Source of the DNA: Onishia taeanensis
GTDB taxonomy: Bacteria > Pseudomonadota > Gammaproteobacteria > Pseudomonadales > Halomonadaceae
Reading direction: 5' to 3'
Length of the DNA: 64,000 bases
Assembly (NCBI RefSeq): GCF_003268885.1
Contig: NZ_QLSX01000010.1
Span: forward strand, 88,020 to 152,019
Positions 18,799-28,376 of the stretch are shown in pieces. Each line of letters opens with the position of its first letter. Position 1 is the stretch's first letter. A program made the position numbers and the translations under genes. A model generated the notes under the pieces. It was given only the letters and a program-made list of their open reading frames with translations. It was not told where the DNA came from and ran no database searches.

Positions 18799-19927
18799 GC
18801 AGGTGCGTATCGCGCTGCTGAACGTGTCCAAACGCTTTGGCGAGGACACCGCCGTTGACGGCCTATCGATTGCCATCGCGCCTGGTGAGCTCTGTGTGCT
18901 GGTGGGCACCTCTGGCTGTGGCAAGTCCACCACCCTGCGCATGATCAATCGACTCATCGAGCACAGTGACGGCCAGATCCACATCGACGGTCAGCCGATT
19001 CGCGAGATCAACGAGCAGGCGCTGCGTCGGCGCATCGGCTATGCCATCCAGAGTACCGGGCTCTTCCCGCACTGGACGGTCGCTCGCAACATCGGCCTAG
19101 TGCCGCGGCTGTTGAAATGGCCCGCTGAGCGCATCCAGAAGCGGACCCGCGAGCTGATGCAGCTGTTGGGGCTCAATGAAGCCGAGTTCGCCGGCAAGTA
19201 CCCCCATCAGCTCTCTGGCGGTCAGGCGCAGCGTGTCGGTGTGGCCCGTGCCCTGGCGGCTGACCCGGACATCCTGCTGATGGACGAGCCCTTCGGCGCC
19301 CTGGATCCTATTACCCGGGAATCCCTGCAGGACGAACTGCTCAGGCTCCAGGCGCGGCTGCACAAGACCATTGTCTTCGTGACCCACGACATGGAAGAGG
19401 CCTTGAAGCTTGCAGATCGCATCGTGGTCATGAATCGCGGGCAGGTCGTGCAGCAGGGCAGCCCCCAGGAGCTACTGACGGCGCCGGAGAATGCGTTCGT
19501 CGAATCCCTGCTCGGCGGGCGTGATCGCGGCCTCAAACAGGCGGGTCTCATTGCTGTGCGTGACGTGATGCACCCGACGGGCGCGCGCCGCCAGACCACC
19601 GCCGCGGCGGTCGGTAAAGATGACAGCCTGCGCGAGGCCCTGTCGGTGATGCTCCTGCATCGTCTGTCGAGCCTGACCGTGGTGGATGAGCGCGATCGCA
19701 CGGTGGGCACACTGGGGGTCGATGACATCATGCACCGCAAGAACCAGCTCCCTGTCGCCTCGGCCAAACCCTCCCAAAAGCCCGCTTCCAGAAGCGACAC
19801 CGGCGATGCGTCCGAAGGTAAGGCCAAGGCTCAGAATAGTTCCCAGGACAGTTCCAAGGATGATGCCAAGGATAGCGACGAGGAAACGGCGTCACCCCAG
19901 GCCTCGGAGCCTCGCCATGAGGACTGA
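18791..19927 (+). CDS. yehX: Osmoprotectant ABC transporter ATP-binding protein (YehX-like)
   Basis: 378 residues. The nucleotide-binding domain (1-240) has Walker A GTSGCGKST, the Q-loop, the signature LSGGQAQR, Walker B ILLMDEPFGALD and the switch His in VTHDMEEA. A CBS-like segment follows (about 255-315), which in this family senses ionic strength. The last ~60 residues are an unusual low-complexity tail rich in Ser, Lys, Asp and Glu; the E. coli protein (about 318) lacks it. It overlaps yehW by 11 nt. Confidence 0.92.
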   Translation: MTEQVRIALLNVSKRFGEDTAVDGLSIAIAPGELCVLVGTSGCGKSTTLRMINRLIEHSDGQIHIDGQPIREINEQALRRRIGYAIQSTGLFPHWTVARNIGLVPRLLKWPAERIQKRTRELMQLLGLNEAEFAGKYPHQLSGGQAQRVGVARALAADPDILLMDEPFGALDPITRESLQDELLRLQARLHKTIVFVTHDMEEALKLADRIVVMNRGQVVQQGSPQELLTAPENAFVESLLGGRDRGLKQAGLIAVRDVMHPTGARRQTTAAAVGKDDSLREALSVMLLHRLSSLTVVDERDRTVGTLGVDDIMHRKNQLPVASAKPSQKPASRSDTGDASEGKAKAQNSSQDSSKDDAKDSDEETASPQASEPRHED

Positions 19928-20678
19928 TCCCGTTATCATGGGCGCTTCTATCCTATCGCCTTGGCGACGCTGGGCGGCTCCACTTGGCTGGTTCGCGGCG
20001 CTTGGCACGCTGCTGGTCGCCATGCCGCACTTGGGGCCACTGTTCGCCGCCATCGACCCCGAGGCCCGTGAGCCGATCTATCGTCGTGATGCCTTCGTCG
20101 ATCTGTTGGCCAATCACCTGCTGCTGGTGGCCGGCGCCTCGTCCATCGCCATCGTAAGCGGGGTGAGTGCCGCGATCATGGTCACCCGGCCGTGGGGGCG
20201 TGATTTTCTGCCACTGGTCAGTCAGTTGGCCTCCATCGGTCAGACCTTCCCGCCGGTAGCGGTGCTGGCGCTCGCTGTGCCCTGGCTGGGCTTCGGCGGG
20301 CTGCCTACCGTGGTGGCCCTAGTGCTCTATGGTCTGCTGCCGATCGTGCGCAATACCCTGGTCGGTATCGGTGAGGTGGATCCCGCCACCCGGGAGGCCG
20401 CTCGAGGCATGGGCATGTCACCAACCCAGGTGCTCTGGCAGCTCGAGCTGCCGTTGGCCGCGCCGGTCATTCTGGCCGGTATCCGCACCTCGGTGACCGT
20501 GGGGATTGCCACCGCGGCGATCGGTTCGACCATCGGCGCCAAGACCCTCGGGGACCCGATCATCGCCGGCATCATCAATGGCAACACGGCCTACATCCTG
20601 CAGGGCGCGATCCTGATTGGCGTGCTGGCGCTTTCCATAGACAGCGTCTTCGCACGCCTGCTGCCCTCACAGCGCTGA
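19917..20678 (+). CDS. yehW: Osmoprotectant ABC transporter permease (YehW-like)
   Basis: 253 residues from ATG 19917, inside the last codons of yehX; a longer open frame to 19686 is a shadow of yehX. About six membrane helices and the EAA loop REAARGMGMSPTQVLWQLELP are seen. Length agrees with E. coli YehW (243). It pairs with YehY to form the membrane channel of the importer. An alternative start at ATG 19938 is possible. Confidence 0.9.
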   Translation: MRTDPVIMGASILSPWRRWAAPLGWFAALGTLLVAMPHLGPLFAAIDPEAREPIYRRDAFVDLLANHLLLVAGASSIAIVSGVSAAIMVTRPWGRDFLPLVSQLASIGQTFPPVAVLALAVPWLGFGGLPTVVALVLYGLLPIVRNTLVGIGEVDPATREAARGMGMSPTQVLWQLELPLAAPVILAGIRTSVTVGIATAAIGSTIGAKTLGDPIIAGIINGNTAYILQGAILIGVLALSIDSVFARLLPSQR

Positions 20679-20723
20679 CGGCTCACGTATCGGGTTCTTG
20701 TCTCGAACCGCTTTTATCCCTCC

Positions 20724-20731
20724 TGTTTTCT
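20724..20731. repeat. Left 8-bp target site duplication of the ISL3 element
   Basis: TGTTTTCT directly precedes the left inverted repeat and recurs exactly at 22081-22088 after the right end. Confidence 0.9.
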
Positions 20732-22080
20732 GGCTCTTCGTCGTTGGGTGTGGAATTCGCTCCCTGATCTGGGCCAGGATATGACCTCCACTTGGACAGG
20801 AGGCATGGCATGGACGGCACCCAGATTCTGACCCTCGGCTTGGGCCTGGAAGCGCCCTGGGTTCTCAAGGACCAGCATCTAGATACCTCCGTGTCGCCCC
20901 ACCGCCTGGACCTCTATGTCGAGGCCGAGCGGGGAAGCCTCTACCCCTGCCCGGCGTGCGGCAAGGCCTGCCCGGCCCACGACTTCACCGACAAGACCTG
21001 GCGGCATCTGAACTTCTTCCAGCACCACTGTTACCTGCATGCTCGCGTGCCTCGCACCAAGTGCCCCGAGCATGGCGTCAAGCGCATCGAGGTGCCCTGG
21101 GCACGGCCGGGCAGCGACTTCACCCTGCTGTTCGAGCAGGCCGCCATGTCACTGGTCAAGGAGATGCCGGTGCTGGCCGTCTCCCGGCAACTGGAGATCT
21201 CCGACAAGCGCCTGTGGCGCATCGTACATCACCATGTGGGACGGATGCTGGGTCAGCTGGACCTGTCCGAGGTCGAGGCCGTCGGCCTGGATGAGACGGC
21301 CTCACGACGCGGCCAGCGCTATGTCACCGTGTTCCTCGACATGCAGCGTCAGCAGGAGCCCGTCATCTTCGCCGTGCCCGGCCATGGTAAGGCCGCCATC
21401 GAGGCCTTCGGTGCCTTTCTGGTCGAGCACGGCGGCGACCCGAGCAACGTGGTCGAAGTGGTCTGCGACATGTCCCAGGCCTTCCTGAGCGGCGTGGCCG
21501 AGCACCTGCCCAACGCCGAGGTGACGGTCGACTGGTTCCACATCGTGCAGACCTTTACCAAGGCGCTGGACGAGGTCCGCAAGCGTGAGCGACGCCAGCA
21601 AGCTCATCCCAAAGCGCTGCGCTGGGCGGTGCTGAAGAACACCGAGGCCGGCAACCTGACAGCCAGCCAGATCACCGCTCTCCAAGAGCTGGTGAGCGAC
21701 CGTAGCGCCACGGCGGATGCCTGGATTATTAAAGAGAAGTTGAGGTGGATTCAGCAGGCGCCGACGCCGCGTGCCGCCCGATGGCGCATCACGAACTACC
21801 TCAAGGTCATGCGGGAGGCCGTTACCGGCCAGGCACTCCTCAAGCCGATGGCGAAGGCCCTGACGACGCTGGAGCGGCATGCCGAGCAGGTAGTGAGGCG
21901 CTGGATATCGGGACTGACCAACGCGCGCCTGGAAGGCATGAACGGGCTCTTCCAGGCGGCCAGGTCACGCGCACGCGGCTACCGGAACGAGGCCAACTTC
22001 ATCGCCATGATCTACCTGATCGGCAGCCCTGTGGGGCGCTTGCTCGATCAGGCCAAATCCACATGAAGCGTCGAAGAACC
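20732..22080 (+). mobile_element. ISL3-family insertion sequence, complete (1349 bp)
   Basis: The element is bounded by imperfect ~28-bp terminal inverted repeats (20732-20759 and 22053-22080; about 20 of 28 positions match, both starting GGYTCTTCG). Identical 8-bp direct repeats flank it. An 8-bp duplication and a single long transposase gene are standard for ISL3. The intact ends, duplication and open reading frame suggest a recent, probably functional insertion. It lies between yehW and the bkd operon and interrupts no recognisable gene. Confidence 0.93.
20810..22066 (+). CDS. ISL3-family transposase
   Basis: 418 residues from ATG 20810, six bases after AGGAGG. The N-terminus has a zinc-finger-like region (CPACGKACPAHDF ... 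KCPEH) followed by a helix-turn-helix. The DDE catalytic core contains GLDETA (first Asp), VCDMS (second Asp) and LEGMNGLFQAARS (catalytic Glu near the C-terminus). This layout is that of ISL3 (DDE_Tnp_ISL3). The stop codon overlaps the right inverted repeat. Confidence 0.95.
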   Translation: MDGTQILTLGLGLEAPWVLKDQHLDTSVSPHRLDLYVEAERGSLYPCPACGKACPAHDFTDKTWRHLNFFQHHCYLHARVPRTKCPEHGVKRIEVPWARPGSDFTLLFEQAAMSLVKEMPVLAVSRQLEISDKRLWRIVHHHVGRMLGQLDLSEVEAVGLDETASRRGQRYVTVFLDMQRQQEPVIFAVPGHGKAAIEAFGAFLVEHGGDPSNVVEVVCDMSQAFLSGVAEHLPNAEVTVDWFHIVQTFTKALDEVRKRERRQQAHPKALRWAVLKNTEAGNLTASQITALQELVSDRSATADAWIIKEKLRWIQQAPTPRAARWRITNYLKVMREAVTGQALLKPMAKALTTLERHAEQVVRRWISGLTNARLEGMNGLFQAARSRARGYRNEANFIAMIYLIGSPVGRLLDQAKST

Positions 22081-22088
22081 TGTTTTCT
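22081..22088. repeat. Right 8-bp target site duplication of the ISL3 element
   Basis: TGTTTTCT, an exact copy of 20724-20731, directly follows the right inverted repeat. Confidence 0.9.
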
Positions 22089-22250
22089 CCACCTTGTCTT
22101 GCTCTGCATCGACCGTTCCTGCTCGCGCCCAAGCGTGCGATGGCGCGGCGGGATCAGCCGCCTCCCTTAGCGGATGAGTGACCGTTCATGGCGCCTGCGA
22201 CCATGGTCTCAGGCACCGTGGCTATACAGCACCCCATGCCGGGCTCTATC

Positions 22251-22264
22251 TTACGTTAACGTAA
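22251..22264. promoter_or_regulatory. Palindromic operator upstream of the bkd operon (LiuR-like)
   Basis: TTACGTTAACGTAA is a perfect 14-bp palindrome 126 bp before bkdA1. Motifs of this kind (ACGT-N2-ACGT with flanking T/A) are known for MerR-family LiuR, regulator of branched-chain amino acid breakdown in proteobacteria. The match to that function downstream supports the reading; the motif is recalled, not searched. Apart from this site and the target duplication, nothing else is recognised in 22081-22389. Confidence 0.55.
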
Positions 22265-22389
22265 ACTTGCGGCATCAGGTCATTACCAGGCGGACTATGC
22301 CATCGGTTTGGTTTATGACTACCTTCTGAATAACCATGCCCTCACAAGGGGCGTGAGGCTTTTCACCACCACCCCCAGGGAAGAGCATC

Positions 22390-23604
22390 ATGACAACAAC
22401 CACTTCCTCGCTCGTTCACTCCCCGACCTTTCTGAAGGGCGACGAGTTTTCGATCGATACCTTTGCGTTGCTCAAGCAGGACGGCAGCCTCTTTGAAGGA
22501 GCAGCGGCGCCCGAACTCGACCGCGACAAGGCGCTGCGCATCTACCACGCCATGGTCTTCATCCGGGTGCTCGACGAGCGCATGCTGGCCGCCCAGCGCC
22601 AGGGCCGGCTGAGCTTCTACATGCAGTGTACCGGCGAGGAGGCCGCGGTAATCGGCAGTGCCGCGGCGCTGGATGACGAAGACATGATCATGGCTCAGTA
22701 CCGTGAGCAGGGGGCGCTGGCCTATCGCGGCTTTAGCTGCGACGAATTCATGAATCAGATGTTCGGCAACGAGCGTGACTACGGCAAGGGACGCCAGATG
22801 CCGATCCACTATGGCTCGGCCAAGCTGCATTACATGACCATCTCCTCGCCGCTGGCCACTCAGATTCCTCAGGCCACCGGCTATGCCTATGGGCAGAAGC
22901 TCGCCGGCGATGGCCACTGCACTATCACCTATTTTGGCGAGGGGGCCGCCTCGGAGGGCGACTTCCATGCCGCGCTGAACATGGCCACGGTGCACAAGGT
23001 CCCGGTGATTTTTTTCTGTCGCAACAACGGCTATGCGATCTCCACCCCGGCGGTCGAGCAGTTCGCCGCCGATGGCGTCGCCCCCCGAGCCTTCGGCTAC
23101 AAGATGCGGGTCATGCGGGTCGACGGCAACGACGTGCTGGCGGTCTATCAGGCCACTCTGGAGGCGCGCCGGCTGGCCGTGGAGCATAACCAGCCGGTAT
23201 TGATCGAGGCCATGACCTATCGCCTGGCGGCCCATTCATCTTCCGATGATCCTTCCGGCTATCGCAGCAAGAAGGAAGAAGAAGCCTGGCGGGAAAAAGA
23301 CCCGATCCTGCGACTACGCCGCTGGCTGGAATCCCGCGAGTGGTGGAGCGATGAAGAAGAGAAGACCCTGCAGGAGCGCCTGCGTCGTGAGGTGCTAGAA
23401 ACCATGAAGGTAGCCCAGAAGCGCCCGGCGCCGCCTCTCGAGAGCCTGATCACTGATGTCTACGACACCCCCACGCCGCAATTGAACGAGCAGTTTGCCG
23501 CGCTGGAAGCGCATATCCGGCTTTATCCAGAGGCCTATCCCAAGAGCGCTTCCCAAGGCTCGACTACGTCATCGGATGCCGAGAACGGCCAGGGAGGGCG
23601 CTGA
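22390..23604 (+). CDS. bkdA1: Branched-chain 2-oxoacid dehydrogenase E1 alpha subunit
   Basis: 404 residues. Thiamine pyrophosphate binding is shown by [15 protein letters not shown] (Gly-Asp...Asn region) and the [11 protein letters not shown] block. The substrate-side [14 protein letters not shown] loop is the conserved segment that carries phosphorylation serines in the mitochondrial enzyme. With the beta subunit it decarboxylates 2-oxoisovalerate, 2-oxoisocaproate and 2-oxo-3-methylvalerate and passes the acyl group to lipoyl-E2. It is the first gene of bkdA1-bkdA2-bkdB; the next gene starts one base after the stop. Confidence 0.93.
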   Translation: MTTTTSSLVHSPTFLKGDEFSIDTFALLKQDGSLFEGAAAPELDRDKALRIYHAMVFIRVLDERMLAAQRQGRLSFYMQCTGEEAAVIGSAAALDDEDMIMAQYREQGALAYRGFSCDEFMNQMFGNERDYGKGRQMPIHYGSAKLHYMTISSPLATQIPQATGYAYGQKLAGDGHCTITYFGEGAASEGDFHAALNMATVHKVPVIFFCRNNGYAISTPAVEQFAADGVAPRAFGYKMRVMRVDGNDVLAVYQATLEARRLAVEHNQPVLIEAMTYRLAAHSSSDDPSGYRSKKEEEAWREKDPILRLRRWLESREWWSDEEEKTLQERLRREVLETMKVAQKRPAPPLESLITDVYDTPTPQLNEQFAALEAHIRLYPEAYPKSASQGSTTSSDAENGQGGR

Positions 23605-23605
23605 G

Positions 23606-24583
23606 ATGGCGAACATCAATTTACTGCAGGCCATCAATCAGGCGCTGGATATCGCCATGGCCGCCGATGAGCGAGTGCTGTGCTTCGGCGAAGACGTCGG
23701 CGGCTTCGGTGGCGTCTTCCGCGCTACCAGCCACCTGCAGGAAAAATACGGCAAGGCACGCTGCTTCAACACGCCGCTGGTCGAGCAGGGCATCATCGGC
23801 TTCGCCAATGGCCTGGCCGCTCAGGGGTCAACGCCGGTGGCGGAGATCCAATTTGCCGACTACATCTTTCCGGCCTTCGACCAGATCGTTAACGAGTCGG
23901 CCAAGTTCCGCTACCGGTCTGGCAATCTGTTCAATGTCGGCGGCCTGACCATTCGCGCGCCCTACGGTGGCGGTATCGCCGGCGGGCTCTATCACTCCCA
24001 GTCGCCTGAGGCGTATTTCGCGCATACGCCGGGCCTCAAGGTCGTGGTGCCCCGCAACCCGCACCAGGCCAAGGGGTTGTTGCTGGCGTCCATCCGTGAC
24101 CCCAACCCGGTGCTGTTCTTCGAGCCCAAGCGGCTCTATCGCGCCTCGACCGGAGAGGTGCCGGAAAGCGATTACCAGCTGCCCCTAGGCGAGGCCGAGG
24201 TGATCAAGGAAGGCAGCGATATCACCCTGCTGGCCTGGGGCGCCCAGATGGAAGTGACAGAGCAGGCTGCTGAACTCGCCGAGAAGGAGGGTATCTCCTG
24301 CGAGATCATCGATCTGCGCAGCATTCTGCCCTGGGACGTCGAGACCGTGGCGACCTCGGTCTTAAAGACCGGCCGACTGCTGATCAGTCATGAGGCACCG
24401 CTGACCGGCGGCTTCGCCGGCGAGATTGCCGCCACCATCCAGGAGCGCTGTTTTCTTTACCTGGAGTCGCCGATCAGCCGGGTCACCGGCCTGGATACGC
24501 CCTTCCCGCTGACGCTGGAGAAGGAATACCTGCCCGATCGCCTCAAGGTCTTCGAGGCGATCAAGGCCAGCATGGCGTACTAG
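23606..24583 (+). CDS. bkdA2: Branched-chain 2-oxoacid dehydrogenase E1 beta subunit
   Basis: 325 residues from ATG 23606 ([15 protein letters not shown]), one base after the bkdA1 stop; an earlier in-frame start lies inside bkdA1. Family blocks are [53 protein letters not shown] and the C-terminal transketolase domain with [17 protein letters not shown]. It forms the alpha2beta2 E1 enzyme with BkdA1. Confidence 0.95.
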   Translation: MANINLLQAINQALDIAMAADERVLCFGEDVGGFGGVFRATSHLQEKYGKARCFNTPLVEQGIIGFANGLAAQGSTPVAEIQFADYIFPAFDQIVNESAKFRYRSGNLFNVGGLTIRAPYGGGIAGGLYHSQSPEAYFAHTPGLKVVVPRNPHQAKGLLLASIRDPNPVLFFEPKRLYRASTGEVPESDYQLPLGEAEVIKEGSDITLLAWGAQMEVTEQAAELAEKEGISCEIIDLRSILPWDVETVATSVLKTGRLLISHEAPLTGGFAGEIAATIQERCFLYLESPISRVTGLDTPFPLTLEKEYLPDRLKVFEAIKASMAY

Positions 24584-24608
24584 AACCCGGTATCCGGACA
24601 GGAGAGCA

Positions 24609-26315
24609 ATGATGAGCGATTTTATGCTGCCCGATATCGGCGAAGGTATCGTGGAGTGCGAGGTGGTCAAGTGGCTGGTCGGCGAGGGCGACGTGATCGA
24701 GGAAGACCAGCCCGTCGCCGAGGTGATGACCGACAAGGCGCTGGTGGAGATTCCCGCGCCCTATCATGGCCGGGTCACTCGGCTGTATTACCGAGAGGGT
24801 GAAATTGCCAAGGTGCATGCGCCGCTCTTTGCCCTGGTGGGAGATGAGGCCGGCGAGGAAGGACCGTCACCAGAAAAAGAGCAGGGTCAGGCACACCAGG
24901 GGGCGTCTCAGCCGGCAACTCGAGAGGCGGCCACGCGCGCGCCGGAACCAGCGTCTCAGATCGCCGCTGAATCGTTGTCTCGGCAGGCCATCTCCGCCAG
25001 CGGCACCGACTTCGTGCTGCCGGATATCGGCGAGGGCATCGTCGAGTGCGAGGTCGTCGAGTGGCGTATCCAGGAGGGCGACGAAATCGCCGAGGACCAG
25101 CCGGTGGTCGACGTGATGACCGACAAGGCATTGGTCGAAATCACCGCACCGGAGGCCGGCCGTGTGACCCGGCTTTACTATCAGCAGGGCGAGCATGCGC
25201 GGGTGCACTCGCCGCTGTTTGCTTATCTTCCCGAAGGACTAGGTCTCTCCGAAGGGCAAGCGTCTTCTAGTGCCGCCGAGCCCGCGGCGACCAACCCGCA
25301 GACGACGCGGCAGGCGGGAGGTGCTGCTGAGGGCGCGGTCGTGTCGCCGAGTGCACCGCAGCAAGGACGCGCCTCAGCCCAGGGCAGTGGTGCTTTCGGG
25401 CGGATTCCGGCGAGCCCGGCGGTGCGCCGTCTCGTGCGCGAGCATGCGCTGAGCCTTTCTGCCATTCCCGGCTCGGGCAAGCACGGCCGGGTGCTCAAGG
25501 ACGACGTGCTGCGCTTCCTCGAACAGGGCGAGCACAGCGACGAGCACCGCCAGCCATCGTCGAGCGAGACGCCTGCGCCGACGACGGTCGGTGGCACCTC
25601 CGCCGTCGGCGAGATCCGCGTCGAGCCCCTCAAGGGCATTCAGGCGGTGATGGCGCGGCGCATGGTGGCTTCGGCCAGCACCATTCCGCATTTTGCCTAC
25701 GGCGACGAAATCGACGTCACCGAGCTGCTGGCGCTGCGCGAACGCCTCAAGCCCGAAGCCGAGGCGCTGGGGGTGAGGCTGACCTTGATGCCTTTCTTCA
25801 TGAAGGCCCTGGCGCTTGCGGTGCAGGAGTTCCCGATCCTCAACAGCCGGCTCACTGATGAGGTCACCGAGATTCACTACCAGAGTGCCTGCAATATCGG
25901 CATGGCGGTGGACAGCCGGGTCGGCCTGATGGTGCCCAATGTGAAAGGCGTCGAGCGCAGGAGCCTGCTGGCCATCGCCGGCGAGATCGCGCGCCTGACC
26001 CTGGAGGCACGGGAAGGCCGCGTGCAGCAGGCAGATCTCAAGGGTGGCACCATCAGCATTTCCAATATCGGCGCCCTGGGCGGCACCTACGCCACGCCGA
26101 TCATTAATGCCCCGGAGGTGGCCATCGTGGCGATCGGCAAGACTCAGCGGCTGCCGCGCTTCGATGCCGATGGCCAGGTGGTGAGCCGGGCGATCATGAC
26201 CGCGACCTGGTCGGGCGATCATCGTGTGATCGACGGCGGCACCATTGCCCGTTTCGTCAATCGCTGGAAGGGCTATCTGGAGTCACCGCAAAGTATGTTG
26301 CTGCACCTTGGCTAG
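24609..26315 (+). CDS. bkdB: Branched-chain 2-oxoacid dehydrogenase E2 (dihydrolipoyl acyltransferase)
   Basis: 568 residues with AGGAG before the start. Two lipoyl domains (about 3-80 and 135-215) each carry the lipoylated lysine in VMTDKALVEI. They are nearly identical in protein and DNA, pointing to an in-frame domain duplication. Proline/alanine/glutamine-rich linkers separate them. The peripheral subunit-binding domain is near 260-300 (PASPAVRRLVREHALS), and the catalytic domain has SGDHRVIDGG near the C-terminus. It transfers the branched acyl group from E1 to CoA. No E3 (lpdV) gene follows, so a shared dihydrolipoamide dehydrogenase elsewhere is expected. Confidence 0.95.
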   Translation: MMSDFMLPDIGEGIVECEVVKWLVGEGDVIEEDQPVAEVMTDKALVEIPAPYHGRVTRLYYREGEIAKVHAPLFALVGDEAGEEGPSPEKEQGQAHQGASQPATREAATRAPEPASQIAAESLSRQAISASGTDFVLPDIGEGIVECEVVEWRIQEGDEIAEDQPVVDVMTDKALVEITAPEAGRVTRLYYQQGEHARVHSPLFAYLPEGLGLSEGQASSSAAEPAATNPQTTRQAGGAAEGAVVSPSAPQQGRASAQGSGAFGRIPASPAVRRLVREHALSLSAIPGSGKHGRVLKDDVLRFLEQGEHSDEHRQPSSSETPAPTTVGGTSAVGEIRVEPLKGIQAVMARRMVASASTIPHFAYGDEIDVTELLALRERLKPEAEALGVRLTLMPFFMKALALAVQEFPILNSRLTDEVTEIHYQSACNIGMAVDSRVGLMVPNVKGVERRSLLAIAGEIARLTLEAREGRVQQADLKGGTISISNIGALGGTYATPIINAPEVAIVAIGKTQRLPRFDADGQVVSRAIMTATWSGDHRVIDGGTIARFVNRWKGYLESPQSMLLHLG

Positions 26316-26363
26316 GTCGCGATGGGCAGGATCATGCTGGGATCGCACTGACGGGATGAGATC

Positions 26364-28205
26364 ATGACGGCGACGTCGCTCCAGCAGTTCTACATCCCGG
26401 AAGAGCAGTCGATCTACCTGCTCAGCCATGACGATGCTAAGAAGCTCAAGGACTGGGTCGCGCTCTGCCAGACCCAGCTCGAGCAGCTCGGCTACCGTGA
26501 CATCGCTCTGATCGGCAAGGGCGCCTATGGCTTCGTGTTTGCCGGTCGGGCGCGGCACCCGGCCGGCGAGGTCGAGCACGTCTTCAAGTTCACCCGGGTG
26601 ACGCTACCTCAGAAGTTGCAGGACCGGCTCGAGGAAGAGGCCTTCATGCTCGAGCAGGTCGAGCACCCGCGAGTGCCCAGGCTGATTGCCTACCAGCGGG
26701 TGCGCAACCAGTCGATCCTGGTCATGGAGCGGGCACCGGGGGAGAACCTCGAAGAAGTATCGTTGCGCCACGGCCGGCTGTCGCCGCGGCTGGTGGTACA
26801 TATTGCCGCGCAACTGGCGGACATCCTGCGGCACTTGCGCCGTGAGTCTGGGCGGCGCAAGCCGCTGGTGCACGGCGATATCAAGCCCTCGAACCTGGTC
26901 TTTGATGCCGCCACCGAACGTATCGCCCTGATCGACTGGGGCTCCTCGGTCTTCGCTCAGCTCGACGAGCGCCTGCAGCACGTGGCCACCAACGTCATGG
27001 AGCTGATGTCCGATAACCTGCAGCAGACCAACGCCCGCCTGGGCGATGTCTATTTCATTGGCGAAGAGCAGCTGAACGGCGCACTGTCGTCGCCACGTTT
27101 CGATGAGCAGGGCGCGGCCGGGACGCTATATGCACTGGCCTCGGGGCAGTCCTGTCGTTTCGGCCATCGGGCGATACCCGCAACGTCGCTTGGCCTGCCC
27201 ATGGAGTTTGCCCGCATGCTCGACGCCATGCTTTCGCCGGACCCGGCGCTGAGGCTGCGGGCCGGCGATTACTTTCTTGATCATATGCCGCGGCTGGCGC
27301 GCACCGTGATGGTCGAGCTCGACGAGCCCCCCGAAGCGTCACTGCTACCCGTCTGGGTGCGTCCGGCCGGGCGCGAGATCGATACCGTGGTCTACAGCTC
27401 GCGCAAAGCCTTCCTGCGCGAGGAAGGCGCGCCGGAGCAGATGAGCGAGGTCAACGACGTTCAGCTCGACCGTTACTACAAGAACTTCATGCAGGGCATG
27501 GGGGAGACCGAGAAGGCCTTCCTGGCCGCAGTCAGCCGGCTCGGTCGCTATCCCGTGGTCGGCGGCCTGGCGATTCGCTGGGAGGCTGACGGTATCTACG
27601 TCGATATCTCGCTTAACCTCCATGACCCCGCCCTGAAGGCGGCCTTCGTCAGCGCCGTCAACAACATGATTCACCTGGCAAGGGCCATCTACCGTCGAGG
27701 GATCTTCAAGAGCTGCCTGTTCAATGCTCGGGAGACCCTGCACGTCGACCGGCTGGGGCCGGATCAGCCCTTTATTCTCACGCCGGACATGCGCCTGCCC
27801 TACGAGGTCAGCGCGGTCCCCGAGCTCGAGGATCACACCCGGGTGCATTCCTATTTCGAGGATGGCCCCGACCCGGAAGAATTCCTGGTGCTGCCCGACG
27901 AGATCATCGTCTCTCTCGAGGCTCTCAACGCCATCCACCATACCGGCATGATCATCTTCGAGGCGCTGCCCACCCACTTGAAGATCCACAGCTACTACCG
28001 GCTGCTGGATCCGGCACGCGAGTCGGAGTTTCGAAAGCGACTGAATGACATCCTGGCGGCGGTGGGGCTGATCGAGGGGCTTGGCGTCTCGGGCTTCATG
28101 AAGATGCCTTACAAGGACACCAAGTTTTTTGCCCACATCGAGCGCATGCCGGAGCGCTACTACCCCAAGAATCCTTATTCCCCCAAGAACCCCTATGCCT
28201 CATGA
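26364..28205 (+). CDS. Protein-kinase-domain protein with uncharacterised C-terminal region
   Basis: 613 residues. Residues about 45-310 form an atypical Ser/Thr kinase fold: glycine loop IGKGAYGFVFAG, catalytic loop VHGDIKPSNL (HGD in place of HRD, as in many bacterial and aminoglycoside-type kinases) and metal-binding DWG in place of DFG. The C-terminal 300 residues carry no domain I recognise; it has no membrane helix, so the protein is cytosolic. It is not part of the bkd operon by function, although only 48 bp separate them. It could phosphorylate BkdA1 as eukaryotic BCKDH kinases do, but that is speculation; those kinases are of a different fold. The condensin-like operon starts 171 bp downstream. 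Confidence 0.75.
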   Translation: MTATSLQQFYIPEEQSIYLLSHDDAKKLKDWVALCQTQLEQLGYRDIALIGKGAYGFVFAGRARHPAGEVEHVFKFTRVTLPQKLQDRLEEEAFMLEQVEHPRVPRLIAYQRVRNQSILVMERAPGENLEEVSLRHGRLSPRLVVHIAAQLADILRHLRRESGRRKPLVHGDIKPSNLVFDAATERIALIDWGSSVFAQLDERLQHVATNVMELMSDNLQQTNARLGDVYFIGEEQLNGALSSPRFDEQGAAGTLYALASGQSCRFGHRAIPATSLGLPMEFARMLDAMLSPDPALRLRAGDYFLDHMPRLARTVMVELDEPPEASLLPVWVRPAGREIDTVVYSSRKAFLREEGAPEQMSEVNDVQLDRYYKNFMQGMGETEKAFLAAVSRLGRYPVVGGLAIRWEADGIYVDISLNLHDPALKAAFVSAVNNMIHLARAIYRRGIFKSCLFNARETLHVDRLGPDQPFILTPDMRLPYEVSAVPELEDHTRVHSYFEDGPDPEEFLVLPDEIIVSLEALNAIHHTGMIIFEALPTHLKIHSYYRLLDPARESEFRKRLNDILAAVGLIEGLGVSGFMKMPYKDTKFFAHIERMPERYYPKNPYSPKNPYAS

Positions 28206-28376
28206 GTCAGTCCGCTGACCACGCACACCGCAGACCTCACTGCCCGCTCAAAGGCCCGCCGATGTTTAAGCCAGGCACCGATTAGACCGCTATTGGCATA
28301 CCTGCTCGGGCTCCATCCGGGCCTCGCCTCTGGCAAGATAGGGGCCATGGATGTCAGTAACGAATAAGGACGTGGC

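Noticed and set aside
26364-28205. Assigning the kinase-like gene as branched-chain dehydrogenase kinase
   Set aside because: Mitochondrial BCKDH kinases are GHKL-fold proteins; this one has a Hanks-type HGD/DWG core, so nearness to bkd alone does not justify the name.
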